64,000 nt of DNA, taken from Strigops habroptila. Its lineage: Eukaryota; Chordata; Aves; Psittaciformes; Psittacidae. The notes beneath the pieces were generated by a model. It did no database searches, was not told where the DNA came from, and saw nothing but the letters and a program-made list of their open reading frames with translations. The position numbers and the translations under genes were made by a program. Shown here in pieces: positions 25,934 through 37,511 of the stretch; position 1 is the stretch's first letter; each line of letters starts with the position of its first letter. The stretch is from NCBI RefSeq assembly GCF_004027225.2, contig NC_044277.2, forward strand, positions 37,187,812 to 37,251,811. Reading direction: 5' to 3'.

Positions 25934-28020
25934 TACTGTAAAAAATGCTGACCTCTTGAGTATCTTGACCCAGTCAGGAGAAGGTTCTCCAGTATGAACT
26001 GTGTAGATAGATTGGCTATAATGAAGTCTATGTATGTGATCTTTCTTGAGCTTAGTCCATCAGGTTAGCTTTCTTTTTTTTTTATAAATCATGGAAATTT
26101 TCTTGCAGTAACTTATACATACAGTAGATTTATAACATTGAAATGTAATAATATCTGAATTTTGTAAGTTAGATTGCCTTCTCTGAAATATTCTTCCAAG
26201 TAAGTTGGGGTTTGTTTTTAGTTTTAAAGTTCATCTACAAGTGAGAATCAGTAGGCCTCATTTTACGCTTATACACAGAGTCTCCTTGCACATGCTCTCT
26301 CTCTCTGACTCTGTCCTTCTCTCAAGAGAAAACCAAAAAGGAAGTCCCTGTATGCTTCCATGAGATATTCTGTGTTGAGTGGTTGAGCCTAAAACATCCT
26401 ATTACAGATGTAATTAACATACATCATAATTTTGTTAATGTTTGTAGAGTCAAATCTGCTGTAGAGAAAGTTTTAATTAATGACAAATGAACTTGGGATA
26501 GAGGAGACTTTCAAATTTGTCAATGGAAAGTTGACTGTTAAGCTAAATTTTTCTCACTGACCTTGCTAGACTTGCTGAACTTCAAGATTTAATCAAGGAA
26601 ACAGATCAATATTTAAGGAATATGTGAAATTGCTATCACTGAAGGTTTGTTGGAGGTAGATATTAATCTATTAGAGCTAAATTAGGACTTATGAATATGG
26701 TCTTCTAAGTATTAGGCGAACAGTATTGAGTATGCCCTTTCCAACTGTAATTTGATAAAATGCCAAATTGACTTAAGATAAATTAAAACTGTAGAAAGTA
26801 TCATAGAACAAAGTGCTGTTCACACAGAATGTATAAACTGAGTGCATCTCAAACAATTTCTTTCCTGGAAAGAAGATGCACTGTTGTAGCTTGCCTGAAC
26901 AGCACAGTGGTCATTATTTAGTCCTTCCACTGCCAAGGTCTGCATGCAAAAATAAAGATTTCTCGTGGAAGCTCGGGACTGGAAAGGATGAGTGAGGCAA
27001 GCTAACCCTACTCCACTCTGTCAAAGGCAACCTCATAGCACAATTCTTTTAATAGATAAAGATTAACAGTATTATACTTTGTGATTATGGCTGATGGATC
27101 TTAAAGAGCAGCAGTATTCGTCAGTGGCTGAAACTAGTAATTCATCCCCCATACCATGTGGACTAACTCCAGGCATTGCAAATGAACACAGTCAGTCAGC
27201 ATGAACAATCTATTGATATCCCACTGCTATGACAACTTGCGTCTTGAGGAACAGACATTATAAATCATAATGCGTTCACTTCAGAGACTTAACCAAGATA
27301 ACATCAAAATTTAGAGATATGTTATGTATTGCCCAAAGGTAATACATAAATTATCTTTTTTGTATCCATACACAACATTACAGAGCTTCTCAATGGAAAA
27401 AAGGTGAAAGCTTATATATGGTCTGCTGTTATTCTGTTCATCCGTACTGATTCTCTGTACTTAAGATAAATACTGTAAGGCAACATTCTATTGCAGCCTT
27501 TCCTCCATACTTCAAGAGAGTTATAAAAATCAGAGTACCATAATTTTTAAAAGCTTGAAGAAAGTTTTCAGACTCTCAAAAATGATCTATGGTAACAATA
27601 TAGAGAGTCAAGTGAAAATGTGAAATCAAAACCACCCAGAATAGTTTCTTAACTTACATCTGTGAAATAAAAGGTCTCTGAGATGACACCTGGACATTTT
27701 TAGAAATAATCCATTACATGAAGAATTTTCAATAGCTTTTTGTATGTCTTAGTAAGTCACACACTGTTCCCATGATTAATTTGTATCCAAAAAAAATTTT
27801 GTTTTTCCTTCTAGTTTACTGGCTTCAAGGTAAACATAAATAATAAGCTGATATGAATTGTTGTTCTAGAGATGTGTTTATTTGATTACATATTTTGCTT
27901 TCTATTAGACTCCATATATAAAATGTTTTTTCTTTATCTTAAGAGTTAGTAATGTGGTTTTTGTCTCAGTAAGACTCTTATTTTAGACTTGATGTCAAAT
28001 GTGGGCCCACATTTGGCTCT

Positions 28021-28594
28021 CTTTGTGTCCTGGATTCAGCTATAGCAGTCATTTTTCTCCTTCTTAGTAGCTGGTGCAGTGCTGTGTTTTTTAACTTTCA
28101 GCCTGGGAACAACGCTGATAACACTGATGTTTTTAGTTGTTGCTAAGTAATGTTTATTCCAAGCAAGGACTTTCTCAGTCTCATGCTTTGCCAGGGAGGA
28201 GGGGAAGCCAGGAGGAAGCAAAGACAGGACACTTGACCCAAACTAGCCAAAGGGGTATTCCATACCACAGCACGTCATGCCCAGTATATAAACCGGGGGG
28301 AGTTACCCGGAAGGCCCAGATCACTGCTCGGGTCGGACTCGGTATCGGTCGGCGGGTGGTGAGCAATTGTATCCTCTCCCCTTGTTATTTCACTAATCAT
28401 TATTATCATTGGTGGTAGCAGCAGTGGTTTTGTATTATACCTTAGTTGTGGGACTGCTCTTATCTCAACCCGTGGGAGTTACATTCTTCCGATTCTCCTC
28501 CCCATCCCTCCGGGAGCGGGGGGAGGAAGGGGGGAAGTGAGCGAGCGACTGCGTGGTTCTGAGTTACCGGCTGGGCTCAAACCATGACACTTTG
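28021..28594 (+). mobile_element. Solo ERV LTR with 5-bp target-site duplication
   Basis: The LTR spans 28026-28589, starting TGTCCTGG and ending CCATGACA (TG...CA termini with short inverted ends). It is flanked by a perfect CTTTG duplication at 28021-28025 and 28590-28594. It has a TATATAAA box at 28285-28292 and a GC-rich 3' part (GAGCGGGGGGAGG, GAGCGAGCGACTGCGTGG). It resembles the widespread avian class III (ERVL-like) LTRs, for which a 5-bp duplication is usual. No internal retroviral genes are beside it, so it is a solo LTR left by LTR-LTR recombination. It lies in the ASPH intron in the same orientation as the gene. Confidence 0.93.
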
Positions 28595-29736
28595 AAGAAA
28601 CAAAAACCAATTTAAATAGTCATGCAGGGAAACTACCATACCAGAATGCTTCTGGGGGCAGTGTTCATCTTCAGATTTTTCTGTCCTCCTGCTGGAAAGA
28701 AAAGTGGAAGGTTTGGTTCATTTGAGGAGAACTTGGCGAGGAGGTGCGCACGGCCAGGGAAAGAGGCTAATGGTAAGGTGTGGGGAGAGTGTTATTAACT
28801 GGAAGCACAAGGGTGAAATTATAGGCTGTTTTATGTAGAGTGAGGCAAGAATAGATACTAGGCTGGGTAAGGGAGTGTGATAACATAGTCCAAGTTTGGA
28901 TGAGTGATGCTTAGGTGGACGTGAATTTGATAGGTTGCAGGCTTGGTAGAGAGTGAATTTCAAGCATTGTAGCTAGAGAGGGACTCTGTGCATGACTCCA
29001 AGTAAAGAGGATTTTGGATGGTTTCTGTTTGAGAGAGAGATTGCTGCCTGCTTCAGTCCCCCTGCTCTGGACTTTTTATCTTCATATCTCCCTACTTAGC
29101 TGTCCTTTTTGGTTTTTATGTTGTCTAAAATATTTCAGGTGTAGCAGTAGTGCTGGACAGAAAGGAGGCAACTATACACAATCATCTCTGTACACGGTTC
29201 ATCACAGTGCTACTCGTGTTGGATCTTTGCTTTCCAAGCATCTCATTTTCTTTCTTTGCAGAACCTTGTTTTGCTGCTATACAGGGGTAAAGCAACTTGT
29301 GGAAAGGTAGAGTAAGACAAAGGAAGATGCAGTATTTACTTCAGTAGTTTTCTACCATGTGATCAGTTCTGGTGTGGCAACAAACATTTGAAGAAACTCA
29401 AGTGCAGATATGTATTAGATAATTAAGTAACAATTTAGATCCACAAAGTCAGCAATGATGTTTTCACCATCACGGCATCTCTACTGGAAGCAGAAGGCAT
29501 AGATAGTTGAAACTGAGAAAACAAAGTTGACCAAAATGAGAAACAATTGGATGTCCCAAATCCAAGGGGAGCAACTAGATTACTGACCCATATTTGATGT
29601 GAATGGTTGTGAGAAGATTATCCTATTTTGCTAATGGATTGGACAGCCTCGGCCAATGAATCTATTTTGGGAATGTTAGTTGAGCCTAGGACCTTGGCTG
29701 GTATGAATTTGGTTGTTAACAATTGCAATCTTTTAG

Positions 29737-29874
29737 GCATACAAGTGGTATGAACTTGGATACCAAAGAGGTCACTTTGCCTCAGTTTGGCAGCGCTCCC
29801 TCTACAATGTCAAGGGACTGAAGGCTCAGCCTTGGTGGACAGCAAGGGAAACTGGTTATACGGAACTGGTGAAG
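29737..29874 (+). CDS. ASPH: ASPH exon: last TPR / start of catalytic region (46 codons)
   Basis: A 138-base, phase 0-0 exon after TTTTAG. It encodes A-Y-K-W-Y-E-L-G, R-G-H-F-A-S-V-W-Q-R-S-L-Y-N-V and K-A-Q-P-W-W-T, then E-T-G-Y-T-E-L-V-K, ending before GTAAGG. It corresponds to about residues 543-588 of human ASPH. It finishes the TPR region and enters the oxygenase domain. The Q-P-W-W-T and T-G-Y-T-E-L-V-K motifs are characteristic of the family. Confidence 0.98.
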
Positions 29875-32800
29875 GTAAGGCAGCTTGTTTCTGTATACTT
29901 TGATTTTTTTTTTCATAATAACAACTATTACCTAAGGTATTAAACAGAGAAAATGCTTGTAGATATAGGGTAGGCTTACCTTATATCTATAAGCTAATAG
30001 ATATAAGGTAAGCGAAACAAGTGTAGATTCCCAGAGATGGATTTAACAAAAGATAACAACATAGAATTTTAGTTCTTTAAAGTTCTTTATTTAATGCAAA
30101 GCAAGTAGTCTGATTGTTATTCATAATAATAGTTTTAGTTTCCCAAATTGCATCATTTTTAATATTTTAATAATGGTTATAGTAATTCCTTAAAAAATGA
30201 AAATTAAAATGGGGAAGAACATGTTTTTCCCTGTATGTTTTAATTATTGGTATGTGGTTTAGCAAAATTATTCTACACAAATAATTTATTTACAAGAGAA
30301 GTTGTTTCTGTGGGTTTTGTTTTGGTTTTTTTTATACTCAGTTACATAACATGATAAAAAACTACTATAAAAGGATGATTTTATTAGAAAGAAATTACAA
30401 AAGGAATATTACTCTTTGCTATGATTTTGATGGCAGCATAAATAAGGCTAGGAAATTTAGATTAAAGTGTGATTCTCCAGTTTCATCTCAGTCTCACAAA
30501 ACGGCAATTAGCTTTAGGGGCTGGTGTTTGGGAAGATCTTAAATGGTCACGTATCGAACTCATTCTTGGGGTACATGTAGAAATAGATACTCCCTGCCAT
30601 AAAAGAGATGGAGCAACAGGGAACTTCTTATCATACTTTTGCCAAACAAAAAAGAAAGAATATATATTATCTTATTAATGTTTTAGAGCTATCTGAAGTG
30701 ATGTTTTACAGTCTCTTAGGTGCAAACCATTCAAATTCCTAAATTGCAGAAGGTAATGGAATGGTCCCTTTGGACCCTTGGCATGAGGAGATGTCAGCTT
30801 TGAAGGATGAAAGAATTCAGTTTCCTGTTATAAAATGGCCAGGACTCCACCTTGAAGGGATTTTTTTTCAGATGGAACAGGCAATATATGGAGCTCTTGA
30901 TTTAGATCAGCATCCTGTGTGGCTTCTAGAAGACCAACAAGGACAGAAATTCACCCCTGACCTCCGCAGCACAACTGGCTCTCTGAAATCCAGTCATACC
31001 TCTTAATTCCAGTGATTTTGTGATATACTTTTTAGCTATTTCACTAGCAATATGTCATTGAATCTGGACTAAATTGTGGCTGCTAATTTACTTACATAGG
31101 TGTCATAATTTGAGGGTGGTAAGATTTACATTCTTCGAGATAACATTCACAGTTAAAAGTATAAACTTAAAATGTAAGTTAAATACATCAGGAAAAAATA
31201 TTTGTATTGTTGTGTTTCCCCCATAACTCAAGAAAGTTCTTGAAGTTTTGAAAGAAAGCAGGTTTGACTCTAGTAACATATGATGCTGAAAACAGAATTT
31301 GAAGCAGTATTCTCTAGAAAATGGCAAAAAATTATTGAAGACATTGGTTTTATTAATTTCTGAAATATTCCAACTTCTGTACATGTTTTAATAGAAAAAA
31401 GAAAAAAAAACTCAACCAAACAACAAAACAACATTATATCTTACTGCTTCATATCATTACGTTCCTCTTACATTTGTGTGGGGTGTGTGAGAAATGCTAC
31501 CAAATCCCAATGATAAAATTTGACGTAGAAAGCTGCTCTGTGAAGCATTGGAGGCCCTGACCATTTCTCCCTGTGTTTCACTGCTTGTTGTTAAATGTGA
31601 ATGGACAATTCTGAATATCTTGGTAGTTTAACAGTGCTAACTGAAGATTTGTTTGTGGTTAACTAAGACAGCTCTAAAATCAGACTCTCTGGCAGCTCTC
31701 TTTGGTTCATTCTATTAAGCAGCATGGCCATGGTCAGTAGCATCTTATAGCACAGACCTGGCTTGATTTTATTGTAAAGGGTCATGTAGTTTCTTGGCAC
31801 TAGAGATAGAGAGATGAATTTTGACAGTGCGTTTTCCACAAAAAGCCTGAAGAAAAAATTGTCTTTTCTCAGTATTCTCAGCTTAATAAATTTCTCCTGA
31901 GGGGCATTCAGCTCACTTAACTGTAAGTCATACAAATGCGAGGCATATTGTCTGCTAGTGATCTAGTTTACAGGTATCAAAGAATTTCTAGAGGATGATT
32001 AATTTTTACTATGTTAAATAACTGTCTAAGGATGGCAATGTCTCCCTTCCTGGTGTTAACTTTCCTACTGCTTTACAAAAAAAATAAAGCCTAGGCAATT
32101 AATTTAGGCTTGATGTTTAACTGTCTGATGGGTAAGATTAAAGATGACAATCTCATACTTTATTTCACTCACTATTACCTACTTGCCTGGATGTCTGGGG
32201 AGACTGGGAATATGTCAGTAACACTTACCAGGATATGTATGATGATGGTAAATCTTGCTTCGTGGTACTTTGCTTCTCTCTAGCAGTGACCCATTAAGGC
32301 TTAATTTTGTTGTAGTTTCCTTGAAAGAATAGGAAGGGTTTCTCCCCGGTTTCTCAAGGAGCAGAAAATGTAAACCTTTAGTTCAGTATCAAGTGGTGTA
32401 TGTAGAAATGTTCTGCTAATGTTTCTGATCTATGGTATTTCAGGCCTTTGGATCCAGAGAGTCAAGAAAATTTCTTGTTTGAGCTGAGCTAAAGGAAAAC
32501 CTTACTTTTACCTTTGAAAACCTGTCCTTTTCCCTTGGGACAATTAGCTTTCCTTGCTTACTGAGTCATTGCATCGTTCTCTGGTACATTTTGAAGAAGC
32601 TCAGCATTATTCTTCTATTCTGGTGCTCATTTTGAAAAATAATGAAAGAGGTAAAATACTGTTAGATACTAGAGTCTTTTCACCACTCTGAAATTAATAC
32701 ATAGGTAATGACCTAGGTAACTTTGTCCTTTCCTCATGTTGTGTCCTTTGACTTTTGGAAAGGACCTGAAGGATGCTTTGCCAATAATGTACTACAGTGA

Positions 32801-35800
32801 ACAGATGATTGATTAAAGTAGATCTTGTATTGTCAGTTTTCTCTGATGGCTTAGATTTTATTAATTAAAAGTTTCAAGTGCACCAAGAAAAGCCCAGAAA
32901 GAGAATGAAAGTACTGGCAACACTATATCCATAGTGTTTTCTGTAGAGTGACAGCTAGGGCTTAATGGTTTAGCTAATAATAGCTAAACATTCATATTTA
33001 ATGGAGAAATTAAATTGAAATGTGCATTTAAAGTGTGGCTGTATGCTTCAAGGGGAGCCGTGTGTTGAAAAGAGCAGAGATGATGTGTACAAGTGCTGCT
33101 GCTTAAGCATTTTGAGTGACCCAATGCATGCAATGAATCTATTTTGAAAGGTTTAAAATACTGCTCCTTAGTTAGAGGTTGTCAGCGTTTCCCCAGCAGA
33201 GACACAGTAACTGATCATGAATACTCTCCTCCTCTTTTTCAGTAACAAAGTGAAGTAGATTGAAGTCTTCACCATGGTTTTATCTTATATCCGATGGATT
33301 AAAATGGACATGCAGTCAGTAGTTAGGCATTGAAAGGGTTTGACAGCACAGAGTAAGGACTCTTTTAGTAGAATAGTCACACATAAAAATAAACTGATAT
33401 TAAGAAATCCCTATTTAAATATAGTAATGCCTTTGCCAATAAAATCTACACTGTTGCCAGATGTAAAGCAACTGTAAACTTCCATTATTTTTAGGAACTG
33501 TATTTAAAAAAACCATATGGAGGTTTATGGGAATCAGCTGCTAGGAAACAAGCACATATGTTCCCAATGCTGGTTGCCACCTAGTTCTTCACTTGGAATC
33601 AGGATATTGCACCAAATATAATACAAATTTGTTGCTCTAACCTGAGGCTTGAATCCCTACATATCATGAAGCATAAGCGTATTTAATTTTTTGCTGTAGG
33701 TAACAGCTCTCGGATCAAGAGCTGTAAGTCCAAGTCCTGGACTTAGTCTTTATGTTTTAATGGTATTTTTGCATTCTTATCCATCTAAGGCATGTTTAAG
33801 AGTCTGTAAAATCAGGGGGATCAAGGCTGAGCTGTGTTTGATCTTCCTACTTCATTTCAACCTAGGAGCTGCCTCTTACAGTAAAGCACTATCAGTGTGT
33901 TTTATAGATGGGATCCAGGTTTTCAGGAGTACAGAGATGCTGTTGATTTCAGGGGAAGTTGTATCTAAAACCATCGAGGAGTTAGTTCAAAATCAATGGC
34001 ATGTATTCAAATCACTTTGTATCCAATAAGTTTGGGAAGGAGTTTTAAAGTGCAAGGACAAACACCCATCTCTTCAGGTTAACTTTCAGCCTGGGGTGTT
34101 AGTGAAAGATTAGAGGTGGCAAAGTAGCTGTTGCCTGCAACTTCTTGGGCCACCAGCGCTCTTCATGCATCTTCTTGTCTCTGTGGGTGAATGCCCCCTT
34201 ACCTTTTTTCAGACAAGAAAGTAGGAGGAGTTTGAGGAAAGAGAGAAGCACTTGTAATATCATTTAAAGTTTTCCAGTTTGTTCATCTGTATCACTTTAA
34301 ATTGAGGCCAGTGTAAATGCAAGTTATTCTTTTATTTCTTGCCTCCAGCCAGAGCTAAATCTGGTATTTCCTTTTGTAGATATGGTAGCACTGAATTAGT
34401 ACCAGCACTGTTCCCATATTCATCTCTGATTAGGTGGAAATTTCCAGTCTGCTCAGGTTTTTTTGTAAGTTGCATTTTGGAAAACTCAGTTTCTGAAATG
34501 CATTCTAAAAAAACATTTCTACTGAATGTTAACCATTAAATGAGTGTTATGGAAACCCATCAGTGGGAGAGAATAAGGTGAACGCACCAGGAAAGTGTTT
34601 TCCCCTTTTAGTGTTGAATGAGAGAGAAAAGAATTAGCTAGGAAGAAGAAATTACTGTAATAACAGAAGTGCAGTCCTAATTTTCGTAGGTCCTAGCCTA
34701 CATAAAAATGTTCTAGTGACAGAAAGTAGCCGTATTATAGACAGCATGTTCTAGCAATGGCTTGCTTTGCTGATCCTTTTATGATATATCAATGTACAAT
34801 GTATTTTGTGGGATCAGCTTGTCTTTTAATTGAAAAAAAATCAAACTGAAAATGCAATTGTTTAATTTAAATAGGGAAGACTAATAACCATGCAGATTTT
34901 TAAGGCTAAAAAGGGGTAGTTATATGACCTAGTCTGATCTGTGTTCTTCAGACTTTTGAGTTTTAGTCAGCTATACACATCATATAAAAAGGTAGTGTGG
35001 GAACACAGCTTACTCTGTTTTCAGTGTGAAACTGTTTGAAAATGTCTTACATAAATGCTTTGTTCAAGAGCACAAACAGAAAATGAAAACTACTCACCCA
35101 AATAAGGCTTAGTAAGCAAAGTAAGCAGCTGGGAAATAGAAGTTACACTGTGGGTTTTTCATTTATATTGCTATAACATTAAAATAACTTATTATTGGTA
35201 GAATAAAAGGTTTTCTAATCTGTCTGATTTTTACAAATATAAGGTCCTAAGGCAGCAGAGAACAGACATTTTAATTGTAGTATTTTGTGGTTTTGGTACG
35301 TATGAAGTACAAGACAGTTTACACATTTTTAATGGTTGCGTCCATAAATCATTACCTGGCATTTCAAGTCGTATTTGATCTTCTTCAATAGTATCAGCAT
35401 GTGCAAGTGAATCTCTGCACTTTTTTGAAGGTTTAAATCATAACTTTCAGCTTAAGTGCTGTGTTTACATTTGTCCTCTTTGAACTGGAATGTTCTGCCA
35501 AAGCCTGGAGTTCCAGGTTAAGAGTGATTTTGTAGTTGCAGGAGTGCTTCCAGGTAACATGTGCAGTGTTTAAGATCAGTACACTTGTTAGCTTGCAATA
35601 TAAAATGAACTGTTAAAGAGCCCTTAGGCTAATCAAAAAGCAAGTCAAAGTGAGGCCTAGACTGCAAAGAGGCTGGGGATTATTGAAATTTTATGATCTA
35701 AATGTAATTGAATCTGAGGAATGCCATGAAAGTTGGTTTTCCTGCTTTAATATGTCAGAAGGGAAATGAGTATAAAGAAACTTGATAATGATGATGAATA

Positions 35801-35920
35801 CTTTTTGTTTAGTGCTTTTAAATTAAAAAAAAAAAAGTTAATAATGGCAGGAAAAAGTAAAAACAGTACTAAAGCTGAACACAATAAGTTCTCAGTGCAG
35901 TAACTTGGATCTCTCAACAG
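29875..35920 (+). other. ASPH intron, 6.05 kb
   Basis: AT-rich, with a perfect 17-bp inverted repeat near the 5' end (29974-30013). Open frames at 30761-31006 and 33760-34029 have no recognised relatives and no convincing splice context. No transposon recognised. Confidence 0.55.
29974..30013. repeat. Perfect inverted repeat, 17-bp arms, 6-base loop
   Basis: Arm GCTTACCTTATATCTAT (29974-29990) and its exact reverse complement (29997-30013) surround AAGCTA. It lies 100 bases past the donor of the exon ending at 29874 and would fold as a strong hairpin in the pre-mRNA. Each arm contains a GGTAAG-type or complementary sequence, so the 3' arm carries a donor-like AAGGTAAGC. Confidence 0.95.
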
Positions 35921-36056
35921 TCCTTAGAAAAAAATTGGAAGCTCATTCGGGATGAGGGGCTTGCTGTGATGGATAAAAAAAGCAGCCTTTTCCTGCCTGA
36001 AGATGAGAATCTACGAGAAAAAGGAGACTGGAGCCAGTTTACCTTATGGCAACAAG
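35921..36056 (+). CDS. ASPH: ASPH exon: catalytic domain, N-terminal part
   Basis: A 136-base exon after CAACAG. It encodes S-L-E-K-N-W-K-L-I-R-D-E-G-L-A-V-M-D and L-F-L-P-E-D-E-N-L-R-E-K, then G-D-W-S-Q-F-T-L-W-Q-Q, ending with one base of a Gly codon before GTAAAA. It corresponds to about residues 589-633 of human ASPH, the beginning of the double-stranded beta-helix oxygenase domain. The only notable change from human is a small variable stretch (K-K-S-S) after V-M-D. Confidence 0.98.
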
Positions 36057-37041
36057 GTAAAACATTTTGTATTTCTTCTCTTTCCCGTTTCACTTTCTCA
36101 GATTAATACAGTGTAATAAGGAGTAGCAACACAGTTTTTTCCAGAACCCATTTTATAATCACTGGATCTACAGAAGAAGGGAACTAATAAAATAGCGCCT
36201 AGGATCTCTGTGACAGTGAACAAAAGTTCTTTATTCTAAACCATGTTGTCCTGAAGCACTTCTAAGAATCCCTTGAAGGTAATACTCCTTCAACTGATAC
36301 AAGGCTGACAACATTTTGCATGGTGATGCATAGTAAAGAGCAGCCTGAGGGAAGACAGGAATGTGGGAGAAGGCACATCCTCGATATTGTGTTGTCAGCG
36401 AGGTGAGAAATTGTATGAGTAAAAGAATATGACTTAGAAGCTTGCTGCCCTATCCCTGAGCTGTGCAGTGGGAGGCCCAAGACTTATAAGTCTCTTCTAA
36501 GAGACTTATTTTTATAATCATAATGTTATACAAGACTGCATATGAAAGAGTTCTGTAAAATAAAATATTAAAAGCAACTTATATCAAAATATAATCTGGT
36601 GTTGAAACAGCATGATGTTGGTGGCTTTTTTCATATTTTTTTTCTATGCAGTCTCATTATTGTTTAGACTTTTAGAATCATGCTTAAAATATTAAAAACA
36701 ACTTATATCAAAATATAATCTGTTTTCAAAAATGTATGATGTTGGTGGCATTTTTCTTTTTTTTCTATGCAGTCTCATTATTGTTTATACTTTTAGAGCA
36801 ATGTATAAAAAATTGTGGAAATCCTAGTCTTCACAAATAATTTAAAAGCAAAGATGTGCAGGCTGCTCTGGTACTATAATGTTTAACTACTTCTGTTTCA
36901 CAATCCGTAAAATGGGAATAATAATATTTACCTGTCTTTCAATGTCAGCTCTTTGATAGCTTTGTTGCTCTCTGCAAAGCAGGAAACAAGGAAGTGTTTG
37001 TTCATGGCCCTTACCAATGCTCTGGCTGTTATTTTCACTAG
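36057..37041 (+). other. ASPH intron, 0.98 kb
   Basis: Contains a 10-bp-arm hairpin at 36486-36509 and a tandem duplication of about 120 bp at 36561-36803. Nothing else recognised. Confidence 0.6.
36561..36803. repeat. Tandem duplication, about 120-bp unit, two copies
   Basis: Copy 1 (36561-36684) and copy 2 (36685-about 36803) share a start (TAAAATATTAAAA), middle (GATGTTGGTGGC) and end (TCTATGCAGTCTCATTATTG) with few substitutions and small indels. Each copy contains a T-rich tract followed by CTATGCAG, that is, an acceptor-like sequence, so the duplication also doubled a potential cryptic 3' splice site upstream of the real acceptor at 37041. Confidence 0.93.
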
Positions 37042-37133
37042 GAAGAAAAAATGAGAATGCTTGTAAAAGTGTTCCAAAAACATGTGCTTTGTTGGAAAGA
37101 TTCCCGGAAGCTACTGGCTGCAGAAGAGGGCAG
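37042..37133 (+). CDS. ASPH: ASPH exon: catalytic domain with conserved cysteine pair
   Basis: A 92-base exon after TTCACTAG. GA completes Gly, then come R-K-N-E-N-A-C-K, P-K-T-C-A-L-L-E-R-F-P-E and A-T-G-C-R-R-G-Q, ending on a codon boundary before GTACTT. It corresponds to residues 634-664 of human ASPH with the same number of codons. The two cysteines in A-C-K...K-T-C align with Cys641 and Cys648, which form the disulfide of the human catalytic domain. The remaining changes from human are conservative (K for R, S-V for G-A). Confidence 0.98.
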
Positions 37134-37457
37134 GTACTTGGCAAATTTCTTCATTTTTACTAATTCCTAATGTTGGGAGCAGGGGTTTTGAGGAATGTGT
37201 ATGGAGGGATGTATGACATTGGTATATTTAATAGTGCCTCAAGCACACGATGGAGTTAACAGTAAAATATGCCCAGTTTTAGCCCTCAGCAAGTTCAAGA
37301 TAAAATATGTTACTCAAAGCCTTTCTATGGACTCTAGCTGAGCCATTTTACCTTGTATTTCTTGGGAGCTCATGGTAGTTAAGTAGTTATTTGCCATGGA
37401 TCAACCAATAAGTAATGATTCACTAAACCCCAGCCCTAAGTGACCTGATCTGGCTCA

Positions 37458-37511
37458 CGGCTAATCCTGCTTTGAGCAGGAGGTTGAATTAGGTCCTTTC
37501 TAACCTGAACT
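37458..37511 (+). mobile_element. CR1 3' tail fragment (probable)
   Basis: The sequence TCCTGCTTTGAGCAGGAGG, then TTGAATTAGGTCCTTTCTAACCT, follows the CR1 3' pattern (TGAGCAGGNGGTTGGACTAGGTNNCC...CCTTCCAACC) with substitutions. It is very short, and the borders are uncertain. Confidence 0.6.

Larger units (their letters stand above)
24689..29736 (+). other. ASPH intron, 5.05 kb
   Basis: Contains an antisense CR1 3' fragment (25.60-25.93 kb), a short duplicated CTGCTATAGGTGTATAG motif near 24.80-24.86 kb, and the complete sense-oriented solo LTR (28026-28589). No exon recognised. Confidence 0.6.

Noticed and set aside
30761-31006. Frame of 81 codons with fairly normal amino-acid composition in an ASPH intron
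   Set aside because: It does not resemble any ASPH segment or other protein I recognise. Although a TTGCAG lies just upstream, the ASPH exon order across this intron is already complete without it. It could at most be an unannotated alternative terminal exon, which I cannot support.
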